This document shows positions 1 to 7,285 of a stretch of 24,790 nucleotides of DNA, piece by piece. Position 1 is the stretch's first letter, and every line of letters starts with the position of its first letter. Made by a program: the position numbers and the translations under genes. Location of the stretch: the NCBI GenBank assembly GCA_002429115.1, contig DIYS01000200.1, positions 1 through 24,790 of the forward strand. Reading direction: 5' to 3'. The notes beneath the pieces are model-generated. The model saw only the letters and a list, made by a program, of their open reading frames with translations. It searched no databases and was not told the origin of the DNA. The DNA is from Saccharicrinis sp. UBA6048. Lineage in GTDB: Bacteria; Bacteroidota; Bacteroidia; Bacteroidales; Marinilabiliaceae.

Positions 1-316
1 TTCTATCCAGTTGGTGAGCAGCATCATATAAAAGTCTTGTTTCTCCAGTTTCATCGGCATCAATGATAGCCATTAATTCAGCATGTCTGTTGATATTCAA
101 CATGTGCTTAGTTGCTTGTAGTTTGCTTATATATTCAGGCACCATAATTATTGGTTTAAAAATCCATTCTCCTGTTGACAAGTCTTTTTGCCAATCAAAG
201 TAATCATCCAGCGAAAACGGTTCAGTTCCATCTGTTTGATATTGAAACTTATCAATATTCTGACTTGATATTGAAGTAATCTTTCCTTTACTGTTTAGAT
301 TATATCCTAGCTTCAT
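1..316 (-). CDS. Partial protein of unknown function, distal tail operon
   Basis: This open frame runs off the left edge; about 105 codons are visible. It starts with MKLGYNLNSKGKITS, and the ATG overlaps the stop of the upstream gene as ATGA, the usual sign of translational coupling. The visible part contains a hydrophilic, aromatic stretch (DYFDWQKDLSTGEW) and no signal peptide or membrane segment. I do not recognise the family. Its place after the tail fibre, a second tail protein and a large beta-rich protein suggests a fibre-associated, adsorption or fibre-assembly role, which is inference from position only. It is too short for the usual ORF cut-offs because it is truncated by the window. 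Confidence 0.7.
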   Translation of the reverse strand, partial: MKLGYNLNSKGKITSISSQNIDKFQYQTDGTEPFSLDDYFDWQKDLSTGEWIFKPIIMVPEYISKLQATKHMLNINRHAELMAIIDADETGETRLLYDAAHQLDR

Positions 317-1677
317 GTCAATTGATTTGTGCAAAAATGTGCTAAACGATTCGGCATTGAGTAAAAGCCAAAATCGGGTTGTACATCATTGTCAGGGTTA
401 ATAATTATCAATCTCTGTTGGTCATATAATGCCACATCATCAGCTCTAACAATAAATACTTTTGAATAGTCAGATACTGTTACTCTTGATAACCTAGATA
501 TTGCATTTGTTCCAGGGAAATTACTACTATCACCAAACCAATATTTTATTGATTCTTGTGAAGTGTCAATATTGGCTTTTAAAATTGAGTAGCTTTGATT
601 GTATGCATCAATTGCAACAATTATATTGTGAGCTGGCGAACCAATAACATCTTTTACCGAATGATATGGACTATACCTGTCATTTAAACTACCTAAACCT
701 ACATTAGTATCAATTTTAAAACGATTACAAATCGTTACGCCTGAATAATAGGCATATTTTCTATCGGGGATTGACGGCAATACCCAACCATATATTTGAC
801 TTGGCGATAGATTTGAATAATTTCTATCATTAGTGTAATCTATCTCCTGTTCTGAAAAAAAACGTTTTGAAGCCGCTATATAAGCAAGGTTTCTTGCAGC
901 AGTATTTATGATTACTGAATTTGATGGGTAATGAAGGTTTGGTGTGTTTGTGTTTAAATCAATCTTACAACCTTTGAAGTAGGCATTACTTCGCACATAT
1001 GCTATGTTTGTTTCATAATCATAGGATACAGAAATTGGATTGTAGGTATTAGAGGTTACCCCATTTGTATAGGCATCTTTAGTTGTACCATCTAAATTCC
1101 AAACTTCATCGTTAGGTTTAATTCTACAAATTTGACCATAAGACCTATCACCATTAGAACCGGCTTGACAAATTATGTCACCATCACGTTCCATAAAACA
1201 GAACTGCCATGTTGAATTATATCCATCATTAATAACAGGCAGTGCTATTGTTTTTATCAAAGGATCTGTTTGCCAAGCTCCATTGCCTAAATAATTAGCT
1301 TCTACTAGTAAAGATGCATCTAACTTATACATGCAATTACCTGTATCAGAAATACAATATAGGTAACGGCCTTCGCCAAATGAATTTGGTAAGGCATTAT
1401 TTATTTTGCTAACCTCAAGCTGACGACAGTAAACTTTCACCGTGGCGATACCTGACTGAGTGCGAGTGATTGATGCATTGTAGAATGATTTATTAATTAG
1501 TTGCTTACCTATTGGATCAGCACTATCTATCAATACCGTATCGGCATTGGTTGACTCTATCTTATAGACCTCTCCTTTGCCTTCCGCTTGAAATGTTGAA
1601 CTATTTACAGAATCAGAACTAAAAGCTAACTCGTAAATAACATCACGACCTTTGTAAACTATCTTACTCATTCCCAT
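313..1677 (-). CDS. Putative beta-propeller-like tail-tip or adsorption protein
   Basis: This is a 454-aa protein of unknown family. It has no signal peptide and no membrane segment. It is rich in short beta-like segments with recurrent aromatic/glycine motifs, such as GRYLYCISDTGNCMYKLD, DGDIICQAG, NIAYVRSNAYFKGCKIDL and YAYYSGVTICNRFKI. That pattern resembles the blades of NHL- or YVTN-type propellers, although I cannot count blades with confidence. The N-terminal 85 residues (IVYKGRDVIYELAF..., then FQAEGKGEVYKIESTNADT) look like a separate small beta domain. The ATG overlaps the stop of the upstream tail gene by one base (TAATG), and its own stop overlaps the next ATG. Its position downstream of the collar-domain fibre suggests a receptor-binding or tail-decorating role. 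Confidence 0.55.
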   Translation of the reverse strand: MGMSKIVYKGRDVIYELAFSSDSVNSSTFQAEGKGEVYKIESTNADTVLIDSADPIGKQLINKSFYNASITRTQSGIATVKVYCRQLEVSKINNALPNSFGEGRYLYCISDTGNCMYKLDASLLVEANYLGNGAWQTDPLIKTIALPVINDGYNSTWQFCFMERDGDIICQAGSNGDRSYGQICRIKPNDEVWNLDGTTKDAYTNGVTSNTYNPISVSYDYETNIAYVRSNAYFKGCKIDLNTNTPNLHYPSNSVIINTAARNLAYIAASKRFFSEQEIDYTNDRNYSNLSPSQIYGWVLPSIPDRKYAYYSGVTICNRFKIDTNVGLGSLNDRYSPYHSVKDVIGSPAHNIIVAIDAYNQSYSILKANIDTSQESIKYWFGDSSNFPGTNAISRLSRVTVSDYSKVFIVRADDVALYDQQRLIIINPDNDVQPDFGFYSMPNRLAHFCTNQLT

Positions 1678-2435
1678 TATGCAATCTCCCCTCTAACTGT
1701 GAATACTTTGTTTAATGTGTCTCCTGATACTTCCAGGTAATCGAATGCAGCAACATTATCACCAATGGTATAAACCGTACCATCGCTTTTCTTGATGGTA
1801 ACAGTAAGGCCATCCTGTGCAGTAATGGATGTTACTTTAAAAGTCTCATCCAGTGTGATAATGCCAGTATCAGTAGTGCTTTCAATCTTAAAAGACTCTT
1901 TAAAAATTTTGTAAACACCTCCTGAAGAAACAGCGTTAGAACTACCTTTGGTTGGTATAACATCAACAGTGATGTCACCTCCGCCTGAGTTTTCAGCCAG
2001 CTCATCCAACTCCTCTCTCAACCCCACCACGTCATCAATGGTCATTTCACCAATAGTAAAGCCCTGGTATTTCCAATGGTCAGGGTGTGTTTCAGGGTTT
2101 TCACCTGCCGGAGCGTCTTCAGTCAATCGGTAGAAGCCTTCTACCTGAAATTGTGGGTCGGAACTACCAGGATTACTAAAGCTTACATATTCGGCTCGCT
2201 GTGCATCATACACATAATTCTTTGCCGGATCGTACTGGCCTACCTGATCAGGATCTACTGCATCCTTTTTGTCTACCTTGGCATCCAATAGCTCCTGTAA
2301 GCCGTCAATCTTAGCTGATGGGATATCTTCATCCTTATGCCAATAACTATCCATCCAGTGCCAAAACTGAGTAGAAAGCGGCTTGGCCTTGGTGGTAAAC
2401 CAATTTTTAAGCGTGTTAATGGGTTGTACTGACAT
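1677..2435 (-). CDS. Tail fibre-associated structural protein
   Basis: This 252-aa protein begins MSVQPINTLKNWFTTKAKP. Its N-terminus is Trp-rich (QFWHWMDSYWH), followed by a short helical segment (AKIDGLQELLDAKVD) and a carbohydrate-module-like stretch around residues 65-125 (YDPAKNYVYDAQRAEYVSF...EGFYRLTEDAPAGENPETHPDHWKYQG). That stretch resembles the small YD.../W modules seen in tail fibre proteins of Bacteroidota phages. The C-terminal ~70 residues are predicted beta-rich (SFKIESTTDTGIITLDETFKVTSITAQ). It lies 2 bp after the collar-domain fibre gene and overlaps the next gene by one base, so it belongs to the distal tail operon. The exact role is unproven. Confidence 0.6.
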   Translation of the reverse strand: MSVQPINTLKNWFTTKAKPLSTQFWHWMDSYWHKDEDIPSAKIDGLQELLDAKVDKKDAVDPDQVGQYDPAKNYVYDAQRAEYVSFSNPGSSDPQFQVEGFYRLTEDAPAGENPETHPDHWKYQGFTIGEMTIDDVVGLREELDELAENSGGGDITVDVIPTKGSSNAVSSGGVYKIFKESFKIESTTDTGIITLDETFKVTSITAQDGLTVTIKKSDGTVYTIGDNVAAFDYLEVSGDTLNKVFTVRGEIA

Positions 2436-2437
2436 AC

Positions 2438-3322
2438 TTATGCTTTAATGATGTAATACATAGCAATAGATGGCTGACGGTTTTCGTGTGCCTGATCGCC
2501 TCCGGTGGATTCAGTTTCTCTATCCTGTCTTAAATACTGCCCGGCTGTATCTTGTCCGGAGGCATTATTTCCAACACCCTGCCAATCGTAGGTATGTGTA
2601 TGCGAAGGCATTTCATCAACCGTTAGTTGGTGGCTATCTTCACCCACCTTTTGCCCAACGCCATAGCCATTACTAAGGTTAGGCGTACCTACATTATTAT
2701 CGGATGTTGCACCTATTGGCACACGTCCGCCCAGGTTAGGCAAATTAAAGGTATCAACACCGTTGCCACTGCCGTACTTGATACCCACCTTAGCAAACAA
2801 TTCGGCATATGTTGTGCGTGATACTGCTGAACCGTCGCAAATCAACCACCCGTCAGGCTTATTGGTTTTAAGCCCTGCCCATTGCATCAGCATGCCTGTT
2901 TGAACCACCGCCGTAGGATCTACCAATGCTTTGCCTACTTCCTTATCCACTTTATCCTGTAGTGTGGCTTTGGGTGTTATGCTAGCCCATGCTACATTTT
3001 CATCGGAGTTGGAGCTTGTGCCAAACTGAGCACGGAAAGATATTTGTTGCCTTACACCAGCATCCACATTAACATCAGTGGTTACTTTTACTATTTGCAC
3101 ATTGGTGGTAATGGTTCCTCCAAGAAAAGGCATCAGCTGTCCTTTCAAAAACATATAACCAGGAGCCGCACTTGATCCGGTTACCTCACAGCCTGAAACT
3201 ATAAAGTTGTCGCCACCTAAATTACCAAGCTGCTCAAATATGGCATAAGCGGCTTGCATAAAGGCAAGCGAGTTGGTTGTTAAAGGAAAGTCCCTGGTAT
3301 TATCTAAAGTTAGTTTATCCAT
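2438..3322 (-). CDS. Tail fibre protein with phage tail collar domain
   Basis: This 294-aa protein carries a recognisable phage tail collar domain at about residues 140-225. The hallmark segments are GMLMQWAG, PDGWLICDGSAVSRTTYAEL, FNLPNLGGRVPIGA and, near the end, EMPSHTHTYDW. The N-terminal 130 residues (LTLDNTRDFPLTTNSLAFMQAAYAIFEQLGNLGG) are a shaft or attachment region found in similar Bacteroidota prophage fibres. The C-terminus (ENRQPSIAMYYIIKA) matches the typical end of collar proteins, NxQPSxAxxxxIk. The collar fold is used by short and side tail fibres at the baseplate for host recognition. It is the first gene after a repeat-rich 100-bp spacer and is followed at 2 bp by another tail protein. 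Confidence 0.88.
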   Translation of the reverse strand: MDKLTLDNTRDFPLTTNSLAFMQAAYAIFEQLGNLGGDNFIVSGCEVTGSSAAPGYMFLKGQLMPFLGGTITTNVQIVKVTTDVNVDAGVRQQISFRAQFGTSSNSDENVAWASITPKATLQDKVDKEVGKALVDPTAVVQTGMLMQWAGLKTNKPDGWLICDGSAVSRTTYAELFAKVGIKYGSGNGVDTFNLPNLGGRVPIGATSDNNVGTPNLSNGYGVGQKVGEDSHQLTVDEMPSHTHTYDWQGVGNNASGQDTAGQYLRQDRETESTGGDQAHENRQPSIAMYYIIKA

Positions 3323-3335
3323 AGCTTTTTTAGTT

Positions 3336-3416
3336 AGTAGTCAGTAGCAAGTAGTCAGTAGAGATGATTTACATGATGTAAATAGTCTTATGTCTTGATA
3401 CTTATGTCTTATGTCT
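3336..3416. repeat. Intergenic cluster of short direct and inverted repeats
   Basis: The 100-bp spacer between the fibre gene and the baseplate genes has no coding potential but is unusually repetitive. AGTAGTCAGTAG occurs at 3336-3347 and 3350-3361. A near-perfect palindrome, ATTTACAT-G-ATGTAAAT, occupies 3367-3383. CTTATGTCT(T) occurs at 3387-3396, 3401-3410 and 3408-3416. No TAnnTTTG promoter box is seen on the minus strand. The dyad could be an operator or a processing site ahead of the fibre genes; the function is unknown. Confidence 0.75.
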
Positions 3417-3422
3417 GTTTTA

Positions 3423-3905
3423 TTAAATATTTACAACTACATCAAATCGTTTTCCGGCTAACTTGTAATAATCCACCAAGGCTTTAAGCCGGTACATATC
3501 GGCCTCGCTGAATTGATAAGGTATGTTTACTATAAAATCATAAGAGCCGCCAAAGTAGGCACTGTCGTTATGAATGATTAGTGGGTTAACATCGCTGTCA
3601 CGATTAATTATTAAGGCATTGCCGTCGGTATCGCGGTTGATGAGTGTCACCACTTCGCCGCCTGCATCAGATATGTAGATACGACGTAATGAGATGTCGA
3701 AGGCATCATTTAACACTGCTTCAATTGACCACACTTGCGAAGTATGAGCCAACTTATATCGTATGTCCGCTTCATAATTCTGAAGTAAGTTGAACAAGTA
3801 CACAACAGGAGCCAGTACTGAGCGGATAAAGCTAAACACAGTGGCCACACGCATGCGCAATGGCAACAACAGTACTACAAACCTATTCCAGTTAATTTCC
3901 ATCAT
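3423..3905 (-). CDS. Baseplate/tail-end protein, possibly tail protein I (Mu gp48) equivalent
   Basis: This 160-aa protein directly follows the J-like baseplate gene and overlaps its end by 14 nt (11 nt if the second ATG at 3902 is used). In Mu- and P2-type phages that place is held by gp48 or gpI, which caps the baseplate wedge and connects to the fibre, so I propose the same role. The sequence itself gives weak support. It has a hydrophobic N-terminus (RFVVLLLPLRMRVATVFSFIRSVLAPVVYLFNLL), a central repeated motif (VTLINRDTDGNALIINRDSDVNPLIIHNDS) and a C-terminal segment (FIVNIPYQFSEADMYRLKALVDYYKLAGKRFDVVV) typical of the last part of Bacteroidota tail proteins of this class. The hydrophobic N-terminus could also be read as a membrane segment, but the protein sits among structural genes. 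Confidence 0.55.
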   Translation of the reverse strand: MMEINWNRFVVLLLPLRMRVATVFSFIRSVLAPVVYLFNLLQNYEADIRYKLAHTSQVWSIEAVLNDAFDISLRRIYISDAGGEVVTLINRDTDGNALIINRDSDVNPLIIHNDSAYFGGSYDFIVNIPYQFSEADMYRLKALVDYYKLAGKRFDVVVNI

Positions 3906-4734
3906 AAGCGCGATAATTAAGCGTTAGGTTTTCATCTTTAACCACCATATAACCGGCATACGGCTTCACTTTGGCATCAATCACACTCCAATCATTATTG
4001 GCATATTTACTTTCGGCGGATAGTGTATTAGGTAAAACAACACCGCTTGTCACCTGTAAAGCATCCTCCAAGGCCAGTATGGTAAACTCTCCATTAAAAG
4101 GCAGGTTCTTCAGGTAATTCTGTACTGTTTCTTTAGCCGGTTCGCCGCTTCCATCAATGGCAGTTCCATCGGCATTCAACACCTGGGCATCATACCAAAT
4201 ATCAATGACCAATCGAGCGTCATCACCTTCCTCACTAATGTTATTAACTACAACACCTGCGTCTTTTGTGGCCTTTATATAGGCCGTAAAGGCTGTTATT
4301 TGCTCAGCACTCAAAGGAGCCAACTCTCCATTAACCAGGCGAGCCACTTTAATGAACAGCACGCCGTTAATCTCATCAACAGCGGCATAGTCAATCACCT
4401 GTTTGCTTTCATCAATCACGTCGTACTTTCCGGTAAGTGGATTGATGGTGTCTCCATACTGAAAAGCTTTAGCCAAGTCAACATACCATTGGCGGTTGTG
4501 CGTTAAACGCGCATTAAGCGCAGCATCGACATAGGCTTTTAGTGTATCGTATAGCGACTCCAATACAAATATGGCCGATGCCAGTATGTAAAAAAGGATG
4601 CTTTCAAAACTTACCTTTGCAAACTTGCTATCAAAATCATCACCAACAGCAAAGCCATAATAAGTAGCCATTGTAGGGTTACTCATAAAGTCGGTGCATA
4701 TTCCTGCTTTTATTTCTGTTACTGTTCTTGCCAT
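3892..4734 (-). CDS. Baseplate J-like protein (Mu gp47 equivalent)
   Basis: This 280-aa protein starts MARTVTEIKAGICTDFMSN, followed by a long helical region (residues ~35-85) and a beta-rich middle (VIDYAAVDEINGVLFIKVARLVNGELAPLSAEQITAFTAYIKATKDAG). The segment ARLVIDIWYDAQVLNADG...VQNYLKNLPFNGEFTILALEDALQVTSGV corresponds to the part of baseplate J proteins that recurs across contractile tails (an internal beta domain followed by the 'NYL..LPFNGEF....L...L....GV' stretch). The protein forms part of the baseplate wedge that triggers sheath contraction. Database entries for this family in Bacteroidota are sometimes mislabelled nucleotidyltransferase; I see no such motif. It overlaps the next gene and lies 3 bp after the LysM gene. 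Confidence 0.75.
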   Translation of the reverse strand: MARTVTEIKAGICTDFMSNPTMATYYGFAVGDDFDSKFAKVSFESILFYILASAIFVLESLYDTLKAYVDAALNARLTHNRQWYVDLAKAFQYGDTINPLTGKYDVIDESKQVIDYAAVDEINGVLFIKVARLVNGELAPLSAEQITAFTAYIKATKDAGVVVNNISEEGDDARLVIDIWYDAQVLNADGTAIDGSGEPAKETVQNYLKNLPFNGEFTILALEDALQVTSGVVLPNTLSAESKYANNDWSVIDAKVKPYAGYMVVKDENLTLNYRAYDGN

Positions 4735-4737
4735 GTG

Positions 4738-5310
4738 TTAGCTTACTATAAAATCTACTTCAATAGCCCAGTAGTCGATACCTTCTAATACAGGAACTGA
4801 ATCATCAGATTCGGTACTGGTAGTTTCAGGCACTATGCCTTTGCTTGAGTAATAATTCACTACATCGTTATCAATCACGGATGGTAATTCAAGTTGCTGC
4901 CCTGGAGTCAGGCGCTCGGTAATTGAAAGGCCGTTAAGTATGGCCAGTTCCATTACTGATTCAAAGCTGCCGCCTTTCTCAATAGCTACATCAAACAGGC
5001 TTTGTTTCTCGCTTACACGCACGCCTGTTTGTCGCTTCAGGTCATTACTCCAGTAGATGACTTCAATGTTTTCATCTTGTGAACTTGCACTTTCGGCAAA
5101 TGTAGCCGGTGCTACATTCATCTTACTGAAGTAATCGGCAACCTTACTATTCCATTGTTCAGGCAATTCAAGTGACGAACCAGGAGCCAACTCATCGGTT
5201 AAAGACAAGCTGTTTTCCATGGCCAATAAAAAAGCAGCTTCAGGTGAACCTAACTTTTGAATGGCTACATCGAAAAAACTTTGTCGCTCGCTTGATTTGA
5301 AACTTGCCAT
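4738..5310 (-). CDS. Double LysM-like domain protein, baseplate cluster
   Basis: This 190-aa protein has two copies of a LysM-like unit at about residues 11-50 and 103-143. Each follows the pattern SxFDVAIxKxGSxExxxxLAxxNxLSxTxxLxPGxxLELP, so the motif 'D-A-x-x-G...N.LS...PG..L.LP' is clear in both. LysM domains bind peptidoglycan or hold tail parts in place; in Mu and related phages a small LysM protein sits near the tube/baseplate genes. Here it lies between the lysis cassette and the J-like gene. A short C-terminal tail (ISYWAIEVDFIV-like) follows the repeats. The upstream leader contains one copy of a 17-bp dispersed repeat (5319-5335). Confidence 0.7.
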   Translation of the reverse strand: MASFKSSERQSFFDVAIQKLGSPEAAFLLAMENSLSLTDELAPGSSLELPEQWNSKVADYFSKMNVAPATFAESASSQDENIEVIYWSNDLKRQTGVRVSEKQSLFDVAIEKGGSFESVMELAILNGLSITERLTPGQQLELPSVIDNDVVNYYSSKGIVPETTSTESDDSVPVLEGIDYWAIEVDFIVS

Positions 5311-5318
5311 AATTGCCG

Positions 5319-5335
5319 TTTAAATACTGTTTAAA
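5319..5335 (-). repeat. 17-bp dispersed repeat, copy A
   Basis: On the minus strand this reads TTTAAACAGTATTTAAA and sits 8 bp upstream of the ATG of the LysM gene. An identical copy precedes the portal gene (19380-19396) and a one-mismatch copy precedes the gene at 23617. Two TTTAAA blocks are spaced 11 bp centre to centre. See the finding on this element. Confidence 0.85.
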
Positions 5336-5376
5336 TTGAATTGATGCCCTTTTGCTCGTGTGTGAATACTATTTTC

Positions 5377-5904
5377 TTATTTGATAAAGCCAAAACGCTT
5401 TAAAATGAGATATGCGAAAATCAACATGCCAACACCCAATAAAAGCAGCAGCCACATAAAGGTTTTTGGCTTCTTTACTTTGGTTTTAGAGTCGATTGCA
5501 ACCGACGTACTGGATTTAGAGTCCGTTTGGTCAGTATGTAATTGCTTAAAGTCTGTTGATTTCAAAGAATCTTTAAACTGTCTGACATCCTTTTTTGTGT
5601 TGTTTACCTTAGTTGTTTCCTTGTAAGTAATGCGCTCAGGGTATTGCTTGCCGGTTGAATCGGGCTTACTCAAGACAACCGTCATCTCATTAACGACAAG
5701 GCTGTCGCTCAGCTCTGTTTTATCTTCAAGTACATTATTAACTTTTACCTGACTAACGCTATCAGTAGCTATCTGTACATCGTTGTTTTGAATGCTTTCA
5801 GTATCGGACTGTATTTGTACTGTTTCTTTAACTGTTTTGCATCCGGTCGCAACTAACATAGCCGCTAGCATTGCAACAGCAATATTTTTACAATTAGTTC
5901 TCAT
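5377..5904 (-). CDS. Spanin-like lipoprotein with C-terminal transmembrane segment
   Basis: Taking the ATG at 5904 gives 175 aa starting MRTNCKNIAVAMLAAMLVATGC, a lipoprotein signal peptide with a lipobox at VATGC (Cys22). A longer in-frame start at 5940 would place charged residues before the signal and overlap the upstream gene more. The middle (residues ~23-145) is polar, rich in Ser, Thr, Lys and Asp, with no globular signature. Residues ~148-168 (FMWLLLLLGVGMLIFAYLIL) form a strong transmembrane helix followed by a basic tail KRFGFIK. An outer-membrane lipid anchor plus an inner-membrane C-terminal helix is the architecture of unimolecular spanins such as T1 gp11, which join the two membranes at lysis. 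It overlaps the upstream coiled-coil membrane gene by 11 nt in a lysis cassette. Confidence 0.7.
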   Translation of the reverse strand: MRTNCKNIAVAMLAAMLVATGCKTVKETVQIQSDTESIQNNDVQIATDSVSQVKVNNVLEDKTELSDSLVVNEMTVVLSKPDSTGKQYPERITYKETTKVNNTKKDVRQFKDSLKSTDFKQLHTDQTDSKSSTSVAIDSKTKVKKPKTFMWLLLLLGVGMLIFAYLILKRFGFIK

Positions 5905-6259
5905 TGTGAATTTGTTTAATTTGTTCAACCATTGAATCAAGGTTCTCTGGAGTAATTTTATCCAGGAGCTTCACCATTTTATTATTGACCGTGGTCAAAC
6001 GCGAAACCGCACGTCTTAAGCTTTCAACTTCCTTTCGCATTTGTTCAGTCATCAATTCATTTTCTTTCCTGGAGGCTTCCAGTTCTTTGCGCAGGTTTTC
6101 TGCCATTTCGCGCCAAATGGTTATGGCTTCCTGTACATTATCAAGCTCAGAGGCTTTGGCCTCGGCGCTGGCTTTCTTCTTTGTTGCACGCAAAGTCACC
6201 AATGAACCGATGAGGCCACCCCCTAAGACAAGATTGAGAATAAGACTTACGAGTTCCAT
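5894..6259 (-). CDS. Coiled-coil membrane protein of the lysis cassette
   Basis: This 121-aa protein has one N-terminal hydrophobic segment (residues ~4-24, LVSLILNLVLGGGLIGSLVTL) followed by a basic patch (RATKKK) and a long charged helix with heptad character from ~30 to ~105 (AITIWREMAENLRKELEASRKENELMTEQMRKEVESLRRAV). The single membrane anchor plus coiled coil, and the 11-nt overlap with a downstream lipoprotein gene, resemble an Rz-type inner-membrane spanin. The positive patch lies on the C-terminal side of the helix, however, which by the positive-inside rule would put the coil in the cytoplasm. It could therefore instead be a holin-associated or regulatory protein. It lies 18 bp after the holin-like gene. 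Confidence 0.6.
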   Translation of the reverse strand: MELVSLILNLVLGGGLIGSLVTLRATKKKASAEAKASELDNVQEAITIWREMAENLRKELEASRKENELMTEQMRKEVESLRRAVSRLTTVNNKMVKLLDKITPENLDSMVEQIKQIHNEN

Positions 6260-6277
6260 GTGTGAGGTATTTTATTG

Positions 6278-6505
6278 TTACTTCTTAAACTTTTCAATTA
6301 CAGAAAGTGCGCTTTGCCCTCCGGTTAAGGCTGCAAAAACATATATCAAGTTGCTATCAACTTGCCCCCCTTTAGCTTTTACAACTACCATAGCAATTAG
6401 TACCAAGAATGATAAAATAGCGATGATTCGTTTATGACTGGTATCACTATTACCGCTTATTATATTTGAAATAAAGCTTCTAACACTTGTAAATGCACTT
6501 TTCAT
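6278..6505 (-). CDS. Putative holin, two transmembrane segments
   Basis: With the ATG at 6505 this is a 75-aa protein with a short amphipathic N-terminus, TM1 at residues ~27-42 (IIAILSFLVLIAMVVV), a short loop with Lys and Gly, TM2 at ~53-70 (LIYVFAALTGGQSALSVI) and a basic end (EKFKK). Size, two helices and position between an amidase and spanin-like genes fit a class II-type holin, which would let the amidase reach the cell wall. A longer frame back to 6574 exists, but it would overlap the amidase by 50 nt and adds a polar, unrelated N-terminus, so I reject that start. No family match can be named. Confidence 0.65.
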   Translation of the reverse strand: MKSAFTSVRSFISNIISGNSDTSHKRIIAILSFLVLIAMVVVKAKGGQVDSNLIYVFAALTGGQSALSVIEKFKK

Positions 6506-6524
6506 TGTGTCGTATTTTAAAGTT

Positions 6525-6977
6525 TTATAATATCTGTTTAATTCCGATCGACTCAAGCCATTTTTGTACATCAAATGATGGACAAGCTTTACCAGGATTT
6601 AAGTAGTTATGCCCAACGATTAATACATCAGGGAACTGTTTATGGAATGCCAAAACAGCATCTTTCATTGCTGTAATTTGAGCATCAGTTCGCGTGTCGC
6701 ATCCTTTGCCGCCAACATAAACCCAATGTTCGCTAACCGAATTATAACCGGCAGCACCGTTGGTAATTTCCCAACCTTCTACATAACCATCACTATAATT
6801 TGGGGCTAACTGTAACTGAGTACCATCCAGTTGAAACATTAAGCGATAACCAACTTTTCTCCATCCGTTACCTTGGGGTTTTGGTGCAGTATGCCATTGA
6901 ATAATTTCATCGGCGGTAACTTCACGACCGGCTGGTGTATCAGTACAATGGATTACCAAGTATTTTAATTTCTTCAT
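6525..6977 (-). CDS. N-acetylmuramoyl-L-alanine amidase (endolysin)
   Basis: This 150-aa Amidase_2/PGRP-type enzyme cleaves the bond between MurNAc and L-Ala in peptidoglycan. The N-terminus reads MKKLKYLVIHCTDTPAGREV, with zinc ligand His10 in the VIHCTDT motif. The C-terminal motif VGHNYLNPGKACPSFDV supplies His123 and Cys132 as the other zinc ligands and Lys130 next to the active site, as in T7 lysozyme. Length equals a single catalytic domain without a wall-binding domain. The ATG at 6977 overlaps the preceding stop by one base (TGATG); a GTG at 6980 is less likely. There is no signal peptide, so export would need the adjacent holin. Placement inside the baseplate genes leaves open an alternative role as a tail-associated wall hydrolase. 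Confidence 0.92.
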   Translation of the reverse strand: MKKLKYLVIHCTDTPAGREVTADEIIQWHTAPKPQGNGWRKVGYRLMFQLDGTQLQLAPNYSDGYVEGWEITNGAAGYNSVSEHWVYVGGKGCDTRTDAQITAMKDAVLAFHKQFPDVLIVGHNYLNPGKACPSFDVQKWLESIGIKQIL

Positions 6978-7285
6978 CACTCTTCAGTTTTAATATTTTT
7001 ATTAATTCGTTTTTTATAATCCTCATAGTTGATACCTGCACGCTTAAAGTGTTTATCTATGCGAGCATCAATTTGGGATGGGCTGTACTTCCCTCTAATG
7101 AACTTTGTCAATCCTGGACCCAAGAGAGGATCTTCTTTTAACTCTCCCGGACTCATCTCAAGTACCAGCGCTGCACATTGGTCGGTATTGTCACCAACGA
7201 CCAAGCCGCTAACGATTTTACCGCTACTGTCAAGTTTTGGTCTAATCATCAACTCATAGTTTTTATCAATTAAAATACCGTCCAT
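6977..7285 (-). CDS. gp25-like baseplate wedge protein (Mu gp46 equivalent)
   Basis: This 102-aa protein begins MDGILIDKNYELMIRPKLDSSGKIVSG and continues with ...NTDQCAALVLEMSPGELKEDPLLGPGLTKFIRGK. The stretch LxxxPGELKEDPxxGxGLxxFI is the signature of the small gp25/GPW-type baseplate protein in Bacteroidota Mu-like phages (W in P2, gp46 in Mu), which joins the hub to the wedge. Some annotations call the family 'oxidase', which the sequence does not support. It lies immediately after the spike-like gene (one-base overlap, TAATG-type) and directly before the amidase. Confidence 0.75.
   Translation of the reverse strand: MDGILIDKNYELMIRPKLDSSGKIVSGLVVGDNTDQCAALVLEMSPGELKEDPLLGPGLTKFIRGKYSPSQIDARIDKHFKRAGINYEDYKKRINKNIKTEE

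Noticed and set aside
3423..3530. Signal or membrane anchor in the N-terminus of the gp48-position protein
   Set aside because: The hydrophobic stretch near residues 8-45 is interrupted by Arg residues and lies in a structural gene cluster; export is unlikely.
5985..6437. 150-codon plus-strand frame opposite the lysis genes
   Set aside because: It covers parts of two well-supported minus-strand genes and the gap between them; Ser-rich translation typical of reversed Lys/Glu/Arg-rich coiled-coil codons.
6506..6574. N-terminal extension of the holin-like gene to 6574
   Set aside because: It would overlap the amidase by 50 nt and add a polar N-terminus; the ATG at 6505 gives a compact two-helix protein.
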